Assembly (NCBI GenBank): GCA_030428695.1
Contig: JAUIEM010000180.1
Location: 1-19,129 of the forward strand
DNA length: 19,129 bases
Direction of reading: 5' to 3'
From: a bacterium
GTDB lineage: Bacteria; Planctomycetota; J058; JAJDCP01
The translations under genes were made by a program, and so were the position numbers. Shown piece by piece: positions 6,681-15,195 of the stretch. The stretch's first letter is position 1. The number at the start of each line of letters is the position of its first letter. The notes beneath the pieces were generated by a model. It did not search any database. It was not told the DNA's origin and worked only from the letters and a program-made list of their open reading frames with translations.

Positions 6681-7628
6681 TCATCGCGGATCATCTTGAA
6701 TAAGGCTGATCTTCCAGACCTGATCCACCTTGTCTCTGATGGACTCGAGAATAGAAATCAACTCAAGCGTTGCAAAGTCAGCAGAAGAGGTTGAATCGGC
6801 TCCCTGTTGCTGGTCGATCTCAATTACTCTAACGATCGCACGCGCATCACTGGTCAGAATTGAAATCACTTTGGAAAACGACTTGATCCGTGCACTCTGC
6901 GCTGCGAAGTCCCCAGCCAAGACCTCCAACGCTGATATCCGTTTCGAGACCAGTTCCTTCGGTGCCTCTCCTGAGGCCTCTGCTTCACGGAAAGCTCGGC
7001 ATTTCTCGTATACCGCTGGAATTGCGACTTCTTGGAGTTTGGCCGACAACGTATCGGAAGCTAATGAAAGGCGATCCAGAAATCCCTCGAGAGCACGGGT
7101 TGTTTCTTTGATCGCAGTGAGTTGTTCGTCTGGGCGAATCAACTCTCCTTCTCCTAGTCGGACAATCGTACTCACCAAACCGTCTAGAGTATGTAACCTT
7201 ATCGGAATAGACTCGACGCTCGAAACATAAGACCGAAGAGCCAAGACTGCGTCGTCTACTGTCACGATGCCTGGTGGGTATATCTGAGAGTCACTGTTCA
7301 GCCAATGAAACGAGCTTGGGATAGATCGCTCGTCAATAGTGGAGTATGCGCCCGACATTAATTCTAGTGCTAGGCTGGTAACTGTCGGTTCACTCTCTTC
7401 AGGCTCTGCTCCACCGACCTGGGGCTCAGTAGTAGGGATTGGAGATTGCTCGACTGCTGCGTGGCTGCCGGGGTCTGCAGCGGGTGCTCCCGGGGTCTGG
7501 CCGTCATTGGTGGGCTCGTTGGACTCGTATTGGGGAGGCGGATCCGCGCGAGGGGGGATTCGCTGATTGGTACTGCAACAGACCTGGCTCAGCACGATCA
7601 CTGCCCAGAAAGAAACTCGTCCAACCAC
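6681..7628 (-). CDS. Secreted or lipid-anchored protein of unknown function
   Basis: A 315-residue protein beginning with a hydrophobic signal segment (FWAVIVLSQVCCS), a possible lipobox around VCC. A Pro/Glu/Ser-rich low-complexity linker occupies about residues 22-85, then a largely helical domain with stretches likely to form coiled coils. No family recognised. The start is GTG at 7628, overlapping the preceding gene by 31 bases. An in-frame GTG ten codons in overlaps that gene's stop as GTGA and is the alternative start. It is the last gene of a minus-strand trio. Its composition is clearly less GC-rich than the flanking genes, with many A/T-ending codons. Confidence 0.75.
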   Translation of the reverse strand: MVGRVSFWAVIVLSQVCCSTNQRIPPRADPPPQYESNEPTNDGQTPGAPAADPGSHAAVEQSPIPTTEPQVGGAEPEESEPTVTSLALELMSGAYSTIDERSIPSSFHWLNSDSQIYPPGIVTVDDAVLALRSYVSSVESIPIRLHTLDGLVSTIVRLGEGELIRPDEQLTAIKETTRALEGFLDRLSLASDTLSAKLQEVAIPAVYEKCRAFREAEASGEAPKELVSKRISALEVLAGDFAAQSARIKSFSKVISILTSDARAIVRVIEIDQQQGADSTSSADFATLELISILESIRDKVDQVWKISLIQDDPR

Positions 7629-7843
7629 TCTAGCTCTTCTTTCGTAGCAGACCCTTCAGCCTTCTTCACAGAAATTCTCGCAGCTTTCTCAACTGGGTCC
7701 TCAGCGTTTTCTGGCTCTTCGTCAACAGCCACGGTCTCAGTATCGCTTGCTGGCTGTTCAGTATCGCTTACTCGGTCGCCGCATCCTAGTGCAACTGAAA
7801 GCAAGGCGAGAGAAAGCCAGCTTGCAAACGGTCCGATTCTCAA
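7598..7843 (-). CDS. Small lipoprotein of unknown function
   Basis: An 81-residue protein with a lipoprotein signal peptide (FASWLSLALLSVALGC, lipobox VALGC, Cys21). An acidic linker (DTE, VDEEPENAEDPVEK) follows, then a short helical C-terminus with EELEWLDEFLSGQ. The start is TTG at 7841-7843, supported by GGAGG eight bases upstream on the minus strand. It lies 25 bases after the upstream coiled-coil gene and overlaps the next gene, so the three are probably one transcript. The mature part is short and acidic; it may be a small periplasmic anchor or partner for its neighbours (inference). Confidence 0.7.
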   Translation of the reverse strand: MRIGPFASWLSLALLSVALGCGDRVSDTEQPASDTETVAVDEEPENAEDPVEKAARISVKKAEGSATKEELEWLDEFLSGQ

Positions 7844-7868
7844 TATCAGTGCCTCCGCTGTGGGGGTT

Positions 7869-8519
7869 TCAAGGTTCCGGGAAAAATTTCCGAACCAATT
7901 CTCGCAAGTTTTTGTTGTACTCCTTCAACTCATCGACGAGTTTCCCTGTCAGTTCGACCGAAATTTTGGCATGACTAAGGTAGTCTACTTGGCTGCTCAC
8001 ATATTCTATAACCTCAGAGAGGTTTTCAACATTAGTCTCTAGCGCCTGCTTTTGTCCCGCGAGCTCCACAAGCCTCTCCTCTTGGATGGCGATAAGCTCG
8101 ATGTACTGTTTCCTGATATCATCGTTCGTTTCGAACTCCGCCTTGGTTCTTAGCCGTTGCACGAACCCTTGGATCTTTGGAACCAGTGTGGAGTCAACTT
8201 CGATCGAGATATCCTCAGCTTCGATCTTCAACTCAAGGAGCCTCTTGAGGAGGTTCGCGTTGAGATCTGCGGAGGCCACAACTGCCGTTTGTGCCTCTAC
8301 GTCACCTGACTTGCCCCACTCTTCAATCTTGTCGATTATCTCAACGACGCGACTAATCGTCGTCTTCGAGTTCGCAGTCTTTTTCAGCACAGATTGCAGT
8401 CGTTCTTCAAGGTCACGGATTTCTGTGAGGTCGGAAGATTCTCCGGCTCCCTCTTGAGCGACGAGGACTGCGCAAAGGGCGAGCGTCAGCGAGAGTAAGG
8501 CAGGGAATCCTGCTCTCAT
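7869..8519 (-). CDS. Secreted coiled-coil protein of unknown function
   Basis: A 216-residue protein with a signal peptide (MRAGFPALLSLTLALCAVLVAQ) followed by an almost entirely helical, charged sequence. Heptad-like stretches include LEERLQSVLKK, NLLKRLLELKIEAEDI and QKQALETNVENLSEV. I chose ATG 8517-8519 because the signal peptide begins there; a further 24 in-frame codons upstream look non-coding. The ribosome site is weak (GGGGG). It is the first gene of the trio 8519-6681. It shares with the last gene a helical, exported character, which suggests an envelope-associated complex, but there is no recognised domain. Confidence 0.75.
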   Translation of the reverse strand: MRAGFPALLSLTLALCAVLVAQEGAGESSDLTEIRDLEERLQSVLKKTANSKTTISRVVEIIDKIEEWGKSGDVEAQTAVVASADLNANLLKRLLELKIEAEDISIEVDSTLVPKIQGFVQRLRTKAEFETNDDIRKQYIELIAIQEERLVELAGQKQALETNVENLSEVIEYVSSQVDYLSHAKISVELTGKLVDELKEYNKNLRELVRKFFPEP

Positions 8520-8983
8520 CGGTATACCCCCAGAGGTGGGTGGTGGGTGGGCTGAATTGGTTCTTGGCGCCATTTTGCAAATTACTTTCAACTCGGAGTT
8601 CGGTCAAGCTCAATCGGCTCCTCGGCGCGGTTCCGGCCACCCCGATTCTCTCGACGGCGCAACGCCCCACTGGCCGCCACTGTGTCGCCCAATGCGGGGA
8701 TTCGCCCCGTTGGGCGACACCCGGAGACCCCAGCTTCGCCACCCCCACTCGGAAGCACACACACCGACCGTCGACCCCGCACGCCGCCGAAAGAAGGCGC
8801 ACGACCAGCGACATCGCGCCGAAACGAGCGCCTCCCAGCCAACCACCCCCCTGTCTCCAGCATCGCCTCCCCCCACACGATCCCCAAGACCATCACCCCC
8901 CAGGGCCCGCTTGCACCGTGCCTGGCGCGGTGCTACCGTGCGGTCGGCGGCAGGGAACACGCGGCGCCCGGCCGCTCGCCGGC
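8520..8983. other. Intergenic region with a strong hairpin
   Basis: No convincing gene. It separates two minus-strand genes and changes from AT-richer DNA near 8550-8610 to C-rich tracts at 8830-8910. The only clear structure is the inverted repeat at 8682-8720. The AT-richer part before 8519 is the likely promoter region for the three-gene operon, but no clean -35/-10 pair was found. Confidence 0.5.
8682..8720. other. Long hairpin (11 + 5 bp inverted repeat)
   Basis: GTGTCGCCCAA (8682-8692) and TTGGGCGACAC (8710-8720) are perfect inverted repeats. Inside, CGGGG (8695-8699) pairs with CCCCG (8705-8709) around ATTCG, leaving a TG bulge. It has no T tract on either side and lies about 260 bases past the nearest stop codon. 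A regulatory palindrome or a REP-like element are the options. Confidence 0.5.
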
Positions 8984-10195
8984 TCAGGGCCGGGGCAGCA
9001 CCCAGGCCGCGTGCTCCGGGGGCTCCGCCTGCGCAGGCAACGACAGGATCACCGCTTCGCCGCGGTGCATGAGCTCGAAGCGCGCGCCGTCCGCGGCGCG
9101 CGCCGCGTTGCCGAGCGTGCGCGCGTACTCCCCGTGCTCCGCGCAGCTGCGCAGCAAGTCGACCGCGGCGCGGGCCAGGGCCAGCTCGGTGCGCATCCGC
9201 CACGCCACCGCCCGGTAGCGCTGGAAGTCCGCGAGCAGCCCCGGCGTGAGCTCCTCGCCCTGGACGGCGCAGCGCACCTCGATGCGGGACACCAGCGCGT
9301 CGAGCGAGTCGCTCGGTCCGTCGGCCAGCTCCCGCGCCCGGCGGTGGAAGCGGAGGAAGCTCCCGCGGTCGGCGTGAAGCCGCGCGCGCTCGTCATCGGC
9401 CGCGACCGCCAGCGCCGCCGCGAACACCCCGAGACCGCGCACGCGCTCCCCGTCCAGCAGGCCCTCCAGGGCGGCGTCGAGGTCGAAGGCGTCGAGGCGT
9501 GCGCGCAGCATCACGAGCTCGTTGCGCGGTGGCAGCCCGCGGGCGACGACCTCGCGGAGCAGCGCGGTCCAGGCGCCGATGCTCGCCAGCGCGACGCTCT
9601 GCGAGCCGAGCATCGGCTCGCGCAGCAGGGCCGCGGCGAGGCGCAGCCCGACGAAGGCGTCGCGGCAGGCCGCCCGGACGTCTCCTCCGCGGGCGCGGAG
9701 CAGCGCGCGCGCCGCCAGCAGCGCGTTGAGCTCGTTGCAGGCGCGCGCCTGGCGCTGCACCCCGCCGTCGACGACGGTGGCGTCGAGGGGGAACTGCAGG
9801 AAGCGGCTGCGCGCCGCCCGCTCGATCCCCGCCAGGGTCCCGGCCCGGGCGGCGAAGACGGCCTCGACGGTCGGCAGCGCCGCGCGCCACTGCTCCGCCG
9901 GGGCGGGACCCCCCGCGCGGCCGCCGACGAAGTCCTCGAGCGCGAGCTCTTCATCGAGCGTCAGGGGGGGCAGGCCCCCGTGGAGCGCGAGCAGCTCTTC
10001 CGCCCCGTTCGCTTCCTCCCGCACCGGCCAGCGCAGGTCCTCGAGGCGGAGCGCGGCGCCCTCGCGCTCGAGCCGGCGCAGCTCCTCGACGTCCGGGCTG
10101 CGCTCGAGCTGCTGCGCGGCGGCCGGCGTGCACAGGGACAGGAGGGCCCACACGAGGGCGAGCGCCCCGGCCTTCCGCGACTTCCCGTCGACCAT
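8984..10195 (-). CDS. Secreted protein of unknown function, divergent from the hyp operon
   Basis: A 403-residue protein. The start at ATG 10193-10195 follows GGGGAGGGGAG and begins a clear signal peptide (MVDGKSRKAGALALVWALLS, cleavage near AAA-QQ). The mature protein is almost wholly helical, rich in Ala, Arg, Leu and Glu, with no recognised catalytic motif. Helix-pair stretches such as NELNALLAARALLRARGGDV recall alpha-solenoid folds. The frame is open for another ~110 codons upstream, but that part is low-complexity and crosses the hypF start. About 130 bp separate it from hypF on the other strand, room for divergent promoters that I could not pinpoint. Confidence 0.75.
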   Translation of the reverse strand: MVDGKSRKAGALALVWALLSLCTPAAAQQLERSPDVEELRRLEREGAALRLEDLRWPVREEANGAEELLALHGGLPPLTLDEELALEDFVGGRAGGPAPAEQWRAALPTVEAVFAARAGTLAGIERAARSRFLQFPLDATVVDGGVQRQARACNELNALLAARALLRARGGDVRAACRDAFVGLRLAAALLREPMLGSQSVALASIGAWTALLREVVARGLPPRNELVMLRARLDAFDLDAALEGLLDGERVRGLGVFAAALAVAADDERARLHADRGSFLRFHRRARELADGPSDSLDALVSRIEVRCAVQGEELTPGLLADFQRYRAVAWRMRTELALARAAVDLLRSCAEHGEYARTLGNAARAADGARFELMHRGEAVILSLPAQAEPPEHAAWVLPRP

Positions 10196-10325
10196 CCTCT
10201 CCCCTCCCCGGCCTCCTCCTCCAGCATGCCACCCGGCGCCGCGCACCAGCCCGCCCACGCCTCCACCATCCCCGGCGCCGCCACGCGCCATCCGGTCTAC
10301 GCGCGATACGGCCCAGGAGGCCGCG

Positions 10326-12971
10326 ATGGCTGAGGACATCCGCATCCGCGGCACCGTCCAGGGCGTCGGCTTCCGCCCGACCGTCGCGCGCCTCGCCCGC
10401 GCCCGGGGCCTGTCCGGCTGGGTGCGCAACGACGCCGAGGGGGTGCTGCTGCGGCTCACGGCGCCGGCGGAGGCGGTCGACGCCTTCCTCACCGCGCTGC
10501 GCGCGGAGCTGCCGCCCCTGGCCCGCATCGAGGCGATCGAGCGCAGCCCTGGGGACGATCCGGTCGCCGAGGGCTTCGCGATCGTCGCGAGCGGCGCCGG
10601 CCGGGCGCAGACCGCGGTCGCCCCGGACGCTGTCAGCTGCGCGGCCTGCGCGGCGGAGGTCCTCGACCCGCGGGCCCGGCGCTTCCGCTATCCCTTCACC
10701 AACTGCACGCACTGCGGACCGCGCTTCTCGATCCAGCGGGGCATCCCCTACGACCGGCCGCAGACGACGATGCGGCGCTTCGCGATGTGCGCGGACTGCC
10801 GGCGCGAGTACGCGGACGAGACGGACCGCCGCTTCCACGCCCAGCCGATCGCCTGCCCCGCCTGCGGGCCCACGGTCCGGCTGGTGCGCGCGGACGGGCA
10901 CGCCCCGGACGTCCCCATCGACGCCTGCGACGCGGTCGGCCGGCTGCTCCTGCAGGGCCAGATCGTCGCCCTCAAGGGGCTCGGCGGCTACCAGCTCTGG
11001 TGCGACGCGACGAACGAGGCTGCCGTGCGCCGCCTGCGCGAGCGCAAGCGCCGGCCGGCCAAGCCGCTCGCGGTGATGGCCCGCGACCTCGCGCTCGCCC
11101 GCCGCTACGCGACGATCGGTCCGGCCGAGGAGGAAGCGCTCCGCTCCCCCGCCGGGCCGATTGTGCTGCTCGCCCGGCGTGACCCCCCGCAAGGCCGCCC
11201 CCTCGCCCCGTCGCTCGCCCCGGATCAGCGGCTGGTCGGGATCATGCTCGCGACCACCCCGCTGCACCAGCTCGCGCTCCTGGGGATCGACCGGCCGGTG
11301 GTGTGCACGAGCGGCAACGTCTCCGAGGAGCCCCAGGCGATCGACAACGACGACGCCCACGCCCGGCTCGGCGCGATCGCGGACTGGTTCCTCGACCACG
11401 ACCGCCCGATCGCCAACCGCGTCGACGACTCCGTCGTGCGCCTGATCGACGGAGCGGTGCGCGTGCTGCGCGCCGGCCGCGGCTACGCCCCCGTCAGCCA
11501 CGCCCTGCCGGGTGGCTTCGCCGCCGCGCCGCCGGTGCTCGCGGTCGGGGGCGCGCTGAAAAACGGGATCTGCCTGCTCGGCGGAGGACGGGCGGTGCTC
11601 TCGCAGTACTTCGGCGACCTCGACGAGCTCGCCACCGTCGAGGACTGGCAGCGCGGCCTGTTCCGGCTGCAGGAGCTGTACCAGCACGCGCCGGAGGCGA
11701 TCGCGACCGACCTGCACCCGGGCTACCGCAGCTCCGAGCTCGCCCGCGGGCTGGCCAGCGCGCGGGGCCTGCCGCTGATCGAGGTCCAGCACCACCACGC
11801 CCACATCGCCTCCTGCCTTGCCGAGAACGGCCATCCCCTCGAGGGCGGGAAGGTCCTCGGCCTCGCCCTTGACGGCCTGGGCCTCGGGCCCGGCCACGCG
11901 CTGCTCGGCGGGGAGCTGCTGTCGTGCGACTACCGGGGCTACGAGCGCCTCGGCAGCCTGAAGCCGGTCGCCCTGCTCGGCGGCGACCGCGCGGCCCGGG
12001 AGCCCTGGCGGAACCTGTACGCCCAGCTCCGCGACGGGATGTCCTGGGAAGAGCTCGAGCGGCGCGCCGCCGGCTTGCCGCTGCTCGCCTCCCTGCGCGA
12101 TCGCCCCCTCGCCCTGCTCGAGCCTCTGCTCACCCGGCCCGGAGGCCTGTGCACCAGCGCCGGCCGGCTGTTCGACGCGGTCGCCGCCGCGGTCGGGATC
12201 CACCCGGAGCGCACGAGCTACGAGGGCCAGGCGGCGATGGCCCTCGAGGCGCTGGTCAGCGAACGGGCGCTCGCCGACGCGGGGGCGGAGCCCTATCGGT
12301 TCGAGCTCCGGCGCCTGCCCGCGACCGGGCTCCCCGGCCTCGAGCCCCGCGGGCTGTGGCAGGCGATCCTCCGTGACCTGCGCGCCGCGACCCCGCCGGC
12401 GACCATCGCCGCCCGCTTCCACCGCGCCCTGGCCGACGGCCTGGGACGCCTGGTGGCGCGGGGGGCGGAGAGCACCGGCCACAAGGACGTTGCGCTGGCG
12501 GGGGGCGTGTTCCAGAATCGGGTGTTGACCGAGCGGCTCGCGGACGACCTGCGGGGGCGCGGCTTCCGGGTGCTGATGCACCACCAGGTGCCCCCGAACG
12601 ACCAGGGGCTGGCGCTCGGCCAGGCGGTGATCGCGGCGGCGCGGATGCTCGACGGCCACGCGCCGATCAGGAGGTGTGACATGTGTCTCGGCATCCCCGG
12701 CCAGGTGGTGTCGATCTCCGACCCTGCCCGCCAGCTCGGCATCGTCGAGATCGGCGGCGTGCGGCGCGAGACCAACCTGATGTGCGTCGTCGACGAGGAG
12801 CATCCGATCGAGTCCTGCGTCGGCGACTGGGTGCTCGTCCACGTCGGCTTCGCGATGAACCGCCTCGATCCGGCCCAGGCCGCGCGCACCCTCGAGCTGC
12901 TGCACGAGCTCGGGGAGGTCGAGGAGCAGCTGCGGGCGATGCGGAACAGCGGGGCGCAGGAGGAGCGATGA
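10326..12971 (+). CDS. hypF: Carbamoyltransferase HypF, reading through into HypC (possible HypF-HypC fusion)
   Basis: HypF converts carbamoyl phosphate to carbamoyl-adenylate and transfers the carbamoyl group to HypE's C-terminal Cys, feeding cyanide-ligand synthesis for [NiFe]-hydrogenase. Domains in order: acylphosphatase-like (GTVQGVGFRPTVARLA); zinc fingers with CAAC, CTHCGPRF, CADC and CPACGP; YrdC-like (ALKGLGGYQLWCDA, KRRPAKPLAVM); and Kae1/carbamoyltransferase with HHHAHIASCL and ALAGGVFQNR. ATG 10326 follows AGGAGG. The HypF part is about 785 residues, normal length. The normal end (NDQGLALGQAVIAAA) is not followed by a stop: 15 further codons lead in the same frame into MCLGIPGQ of HypC, ending at 12971 (881 residues in total). 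A lost stop, a one-base sequence error (TGA lies one frame off at 12677-12679) or a true fusion are possible. Confidence 0.9.
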   Translation: MAEDIRIRGTVQGVGFRPTVARLARARGLSGWVRNDAEGVLLRLTAPAEAVDAFLTALRAELPPLARIEAIERSPGDDPVAEGFAIVASGAGRAQTAVAPDAVSCAACAAEVLDPRARRFRYPFTNCTHCGPRFSIQRGIPYDRPQTTMRRFAMCADCRREYADETDRRFHAQPIACPACGPTVRLVRADGHAPDVPIDACDAVGRLLLQGQIVALKGLGGYQLWCDATNEAAVRRLRERKRRPAKPLAVMARDLALARRYATIGPAEEEALRSPAGPIVLLARRDPPQGRPLAPSLAPDQRLVGIMLATTPLHQLALLGIDRPVVCTSGNVSEEPQAIDNDDAHARLGAIADWFLDHDRPIANRVDDSVVRLIDGAVRVLRAGRGYAPVSHALPGGFAAAPPVLAVGGALKNGICLLGGGRAVLSQYFGDLDELATVEDWQRGLFRLQELYQHAPEAIATDLHPGYRSSELARGLASARGLPLIEVQHHHAHIASCLAENGHPLEGGKVLGLALDGLGLGPGHALLGGELLSCDYRGYERLGSLKPVALLGGDRAAREPWRNLYAQLRDGMSWEELERRAAGLPLLASLRDRPLALLEPLLTRPGGLCTSAGRLFDAVAAAVGIHPERTSYEGQAAMALEALVSERALADAGAEPYRFELRRLPATGLPGLEPRGLWQAILRDLRAATPPATIAARFHRALADGLGRLVARGAESTGHKDVALAGGVFQNRVLTERLADDLRGRGFRVLMHHQVPPNDQGLALGQAVIAAARMLDGHAPIRRCDMCLGIPGQVVSISDPARQLGIVEIGGVRRETNLMCVVDEEHPIESCVGDWVLVHVGFAMNRLDPAQAARTLELLHELGEVEEQLRAMRNSGAQEER
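12669..12674 (+). promoter_or_regulatory. Strong internal ribosome-binding site for hypC
   Basis: AGGAGG lies six bases before the hypC ATG, ideal Shine-Dalgarno spacing, although the hypF frame continues through it. It indicates that HypC is also, or only, translated from its own start. Confidence 0.75.
12681..12971 (+). CDS. hypC: Hydrogenase assembly chaperone HypC
   Basis: A 96-residue HypC/HupF family protein. The N-terminus MCLGIPGQVV has the hallmark Cys2, which becomes the N-terminal residue after Met removal and binds the Fe(CN)2CO precursor together with HypD. Other family features are VEIGGVRRETNL, VGDWVLVHVGFAM and a C-terminal helix (ELLHELGEVEEQL). The strong upstream AGGAGG supports this ATG even though the hypF frame is open across it. 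In a HypF fusion the Cys would be internal, which should impair the known role; free HypC is therefore probably needed. The stop overlaps the hypD start (ATGA). Confidence 0.92.
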   Translation: MCLGIPGQVVSISDPARQLGIVEIGGVRRETNLMCVVDEEHPIESCVGDWVLVHVGFAMNRLDPAQAARTLELLHELGEVEEQLRAMRNSGAQEER

Positions 12972-14101
12972 GGTACGTCGACGAGTTCCGCGATCCGCTC
13001 CTCGCCAAGCGGGTGCTCGCGGCGATCCGGCAGAAGATCGCGGCGACGGACCATTCCTCCGCCCGGCCCCTCAAGATCATGGAGGTCTGCGGCGGCCACA
13101 CCCACGCGATCTTCAAGTTCGGCATCGGCGAGCTCCTCCCCGACGCGATCGAGCTGGTCCACGGCCCGGGCTGCCCGGTCTGCGTGCTGCCGGCCGGCCG
13201 GGTCGACGACGCGATCGCGATCGCATCGAGCCCGGGGGTGATCTTCTGCACCTTCGGCGACGCGATGCGCGTGCCCGGCTCGACGCGGAGCCTGCAGGAC
13301 GCCAAGGCCGAGGGCTGCGACGTGCGCACGGTCTACTCCCCCGCCGACGCCCTCGCCCTCGCCCGCCGGGAGCCCGAGCGCCCGGTCGTGTTCTTCGGCC
13401 TCGGCTTCGAGACCACCGCGCCGTCGACGGCGCTGACCGTGCTCGAGGCGGCGCGCGACGGGGTCGAGAACTTCTTCGTGTTCGCCAACCACGTGACGAT
13501 CATCGAGCCCCTCGAGGCGCTGTTGACCGCCCCGGAGGTCGAGATCGACGGCTTCATCGGGCCGGGCCACGTCACGATGGTCATCGGCCTCGAGCCGTAC
13601 GCCTTCATCGCCGAGCGCTTCGGCAAGCCCTTCGTGGTGTCGGGCTTCGAGCCCCTCGACGTGCTGCAGTCGGTGCTGCTCGTGCTCGAGCAGGTCGTCG
13701 CGGGCGAGCCCGCGGTGGTCAACCAGTACCGGCGGGTGGTCCAGTCCGGCGGAAACCCCGTCGCCCTGCGCGCGATGGCCGAGGTCTACGAGCGCCGCGA
13801 CAGCTTCGAGTGGCGCGGCCTCGGCTCGATCCCGCGCTCGGGGCTGCGGCTCCGCGAGCCCTACGCCCGCTTCGACGCCGAGCGCCACTTCGCGACCCCC
13901 GGCGCGCAGGTCGCCGACCACCCCCTGTGCGAGTGCGGCGCGGTCCTGACCGGGGCCGTCAAGCCCTGGGAGTGCAAGGTCTTCGGCACCGCCTGCACGC
14001 CCGAGACCCCGATCGGTGCCTGCATGGTCAGCGCGGAAGGCGCCTGCGCGGCCTGGTACAACTACGGAAGGCTGCACACCGTGAGCAAGGCCGGGCGATG
14101 A
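12968..14101 (+). CDS. hypD: Hydrogenase maturation iron-sulfur protein HypD
   Basis: A 377-residue protein, the usual HypD length. With HypC it forms the scaffold on which the Fe(CN)2CO group is built. Conserved motifs: MEVCGGHTHAI (active Cys), HGPGCPVCVLP, FGLGFETTAPSTA, GFIGPGHVTMVIG and FVVSGFEPLDVLQ. The C-terminal cluster CECG ... WECKVFG..C...IGACMVS..GACAAWY has the cysteines that bind the 4Fe-4S cluster. Start and stop overlap the neighbours as ATGA at both ends (12968-12971 and 14098-14101), so translation of hypC-hypD-hypE is probably coupled. Nothing unusual was seen. Confidence 0.97.
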   Translation: MRYVDEFRDPLLAKRVLAAIRQKIAATDHSSARPLKIMEVCGGHTHAIFKFGIGELLPDAIELVHGPGCPVCVLPAGRVDDAIAIASSPGVIFCTFGDAMRVPGSTRSLQDAKAEGCDVRTVYSPADALALARREPERPVVFFGLGFETTAPSTALTVLEAARDGVENFFVFANHVTIIEPLEALLTAPEVEIDGFIGPGHVTMVIGLEPYAFIAERFGKPFVVSGFEPLDVLQSVLLVLEQVVAGEPAVVNQYRRVVQSGGNPVALRAMAEVYERRDSFEWRGLGSIPRSGLRLREPYARFDAERHFATPGAQVADHPLCECGAVLTGAVKPWECKVFGTACTPETPIGACMVSAEGACAAWYNYGRLHTVSKAGR

Positions 14102-15186
14102 GCGAGCCCCACGAGCACCCGCTGTTCGCCCGCATCGAGCGCTTCCGCCGCCGGGCCGGCCGGCTGCGCCAGGCGCGCATCACCCTCGCCCACGGCGGCG
14201 GGGGCAAGGCGATGCGCGACCTGCTCGACGACCTGGTGGTCCGCAACCTCGGCAACCCACGCCTCGACACCGGGGAAGACCAGGCCCGCATCGCCCTCGC
14301 CGAGCTCGCGGCGAGCGGCGACCGCCTCGCCTTCACGACGGACAGCTACGTCGTCACGCCGCTGTTCTTCCCCGGCGGCGACATCGGCAAGCTGGCGGTC
14401 TGCGGCACGGTCAACGACCTCGCGGTCTCCGGCGCCGTCCCGAAGTTCCTCAGCTGCTCCCTGGTCATCGAGGAGGGGCTCGAGGTCGAGACCCTGCGTC
14501 GCGTGCTGCACAGCCTGGGCGCGACCGCGGAGGCGGCCGGGGTGCAGGTGGTGACCGGGGACGTCAAGGTCGTCGGCCGGGGCCAGGCCGACAAGCTGTT
14601 CATCAACACCGCCGGCATCGGCGTGATCCCCGCCGGCCGGAACCCCCACGCCGGCGGCGTGCAGCCCGGCGACGCGGTGCTGGTCAACGGCTGGCTCGGC
14701 GATCATGGCGCGGCGATCCTGGTCGCGCGCGGGGAGCTGAAGCTCGACACGGCCATCCCCTCGGACTGCGCCGCCCTGCACGAGCTGACCGCCGAGCTGT
14801 GCGCGAAGGTCGACGTCCACGCGATGCGCGACGCGACCCGTGGCGGGCTGGCGGCGGTGCTCAACGAGCTCGCCCTGAGCAGCGAGGTCGGCATCGCGGT
14901 CGACGAGAGCGCGCTGCCGGTGCGGCCGGAGGTGAAGGGCTTCTGCGAGATCCTCGGGCTCGACCCGGTCCACCTCGCCAACGAGGGCAAGCTGGTCTGC
15001 GTCGTGCCGGGGGAACAGCAGGAACGCGCCCTGGCAGTGATGCAGGCCCACCCCCTCGGCCAGCGGGCGGCCCTGATCGGGCATTGCCGGGCGGAGCCGC
15101 CCGGGGTGGTGACGATGCGGATGGCCTTCGGCGGCGAGCGCATCCTCGACATGCTGGTCGGCGAGCAGCTGCCGCGGATCTGCTGA
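14098..15186 (+). CDS. hypE: Carbamoyl dehydratase HypE
   Basis: A 362-residue member of the PurM/HypE ATP-dependent family. It accepts the carbamoyl group from HypF on its C-terminal Cys and dehydrates it to thiocyanate, the source of the CN ligand. Visible motifs: ITLAHGGGGKAMRDL, FTTDSYVVTPLFFPGGDIGK, CGTVNDLAVSGA, GDVKVVGRG, RDATRGGLAAVLNEL. The protein ends in PRIC, so the essential C-terminal Cys is present. The ATG overlaps the hypD stop. An extension of about 25 residues before ITLAHGGGG is rich in Arg, but the start is fixed by the ATGA overlap. hypA follows after 9 bases. Confidence 0.97.
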   Translation: MSEPHEHPLFARIERFRRRAGRLRQARITLAHGGGGKAMRDLLDDLVVRNLGNPRLDTGEDQARIALAELAASGDRLAFTTDSYVVTPLFFPGGDIGKLAVCGTVNDLAVSGAVPKFLSCSLVIEEGLEVETLRRVLHSLGATAEAAGVQVVTGDVKVVGRGQADKLFINTAGIGVIPAGRNPHAGGVQPGDAVLVNGWLGDHGAAILVARGELKLDTAIPSDCAALHELTAELCAKVDVHAMRDATRGGLAAVLNELALSSEVGIAVDESALPVRPEVKGFCEILGLDPVHLANEGKLVCVVPGEQQERALAVMQAHPLGQRAALIGHCRAEPPGVVTMRMAFGGERILDMLVGEQLPRIC

Positions 15187-15195
15187 GGGGAGGGG

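Noticed and set aside
10196..10528. N-terminal extension of the 8984-10195 protein
   Set aside because: The extension is low-complexity, crosses the hypF start on the other strand, and the internal ATG has a strong ribosome site and begins a signal peptide.
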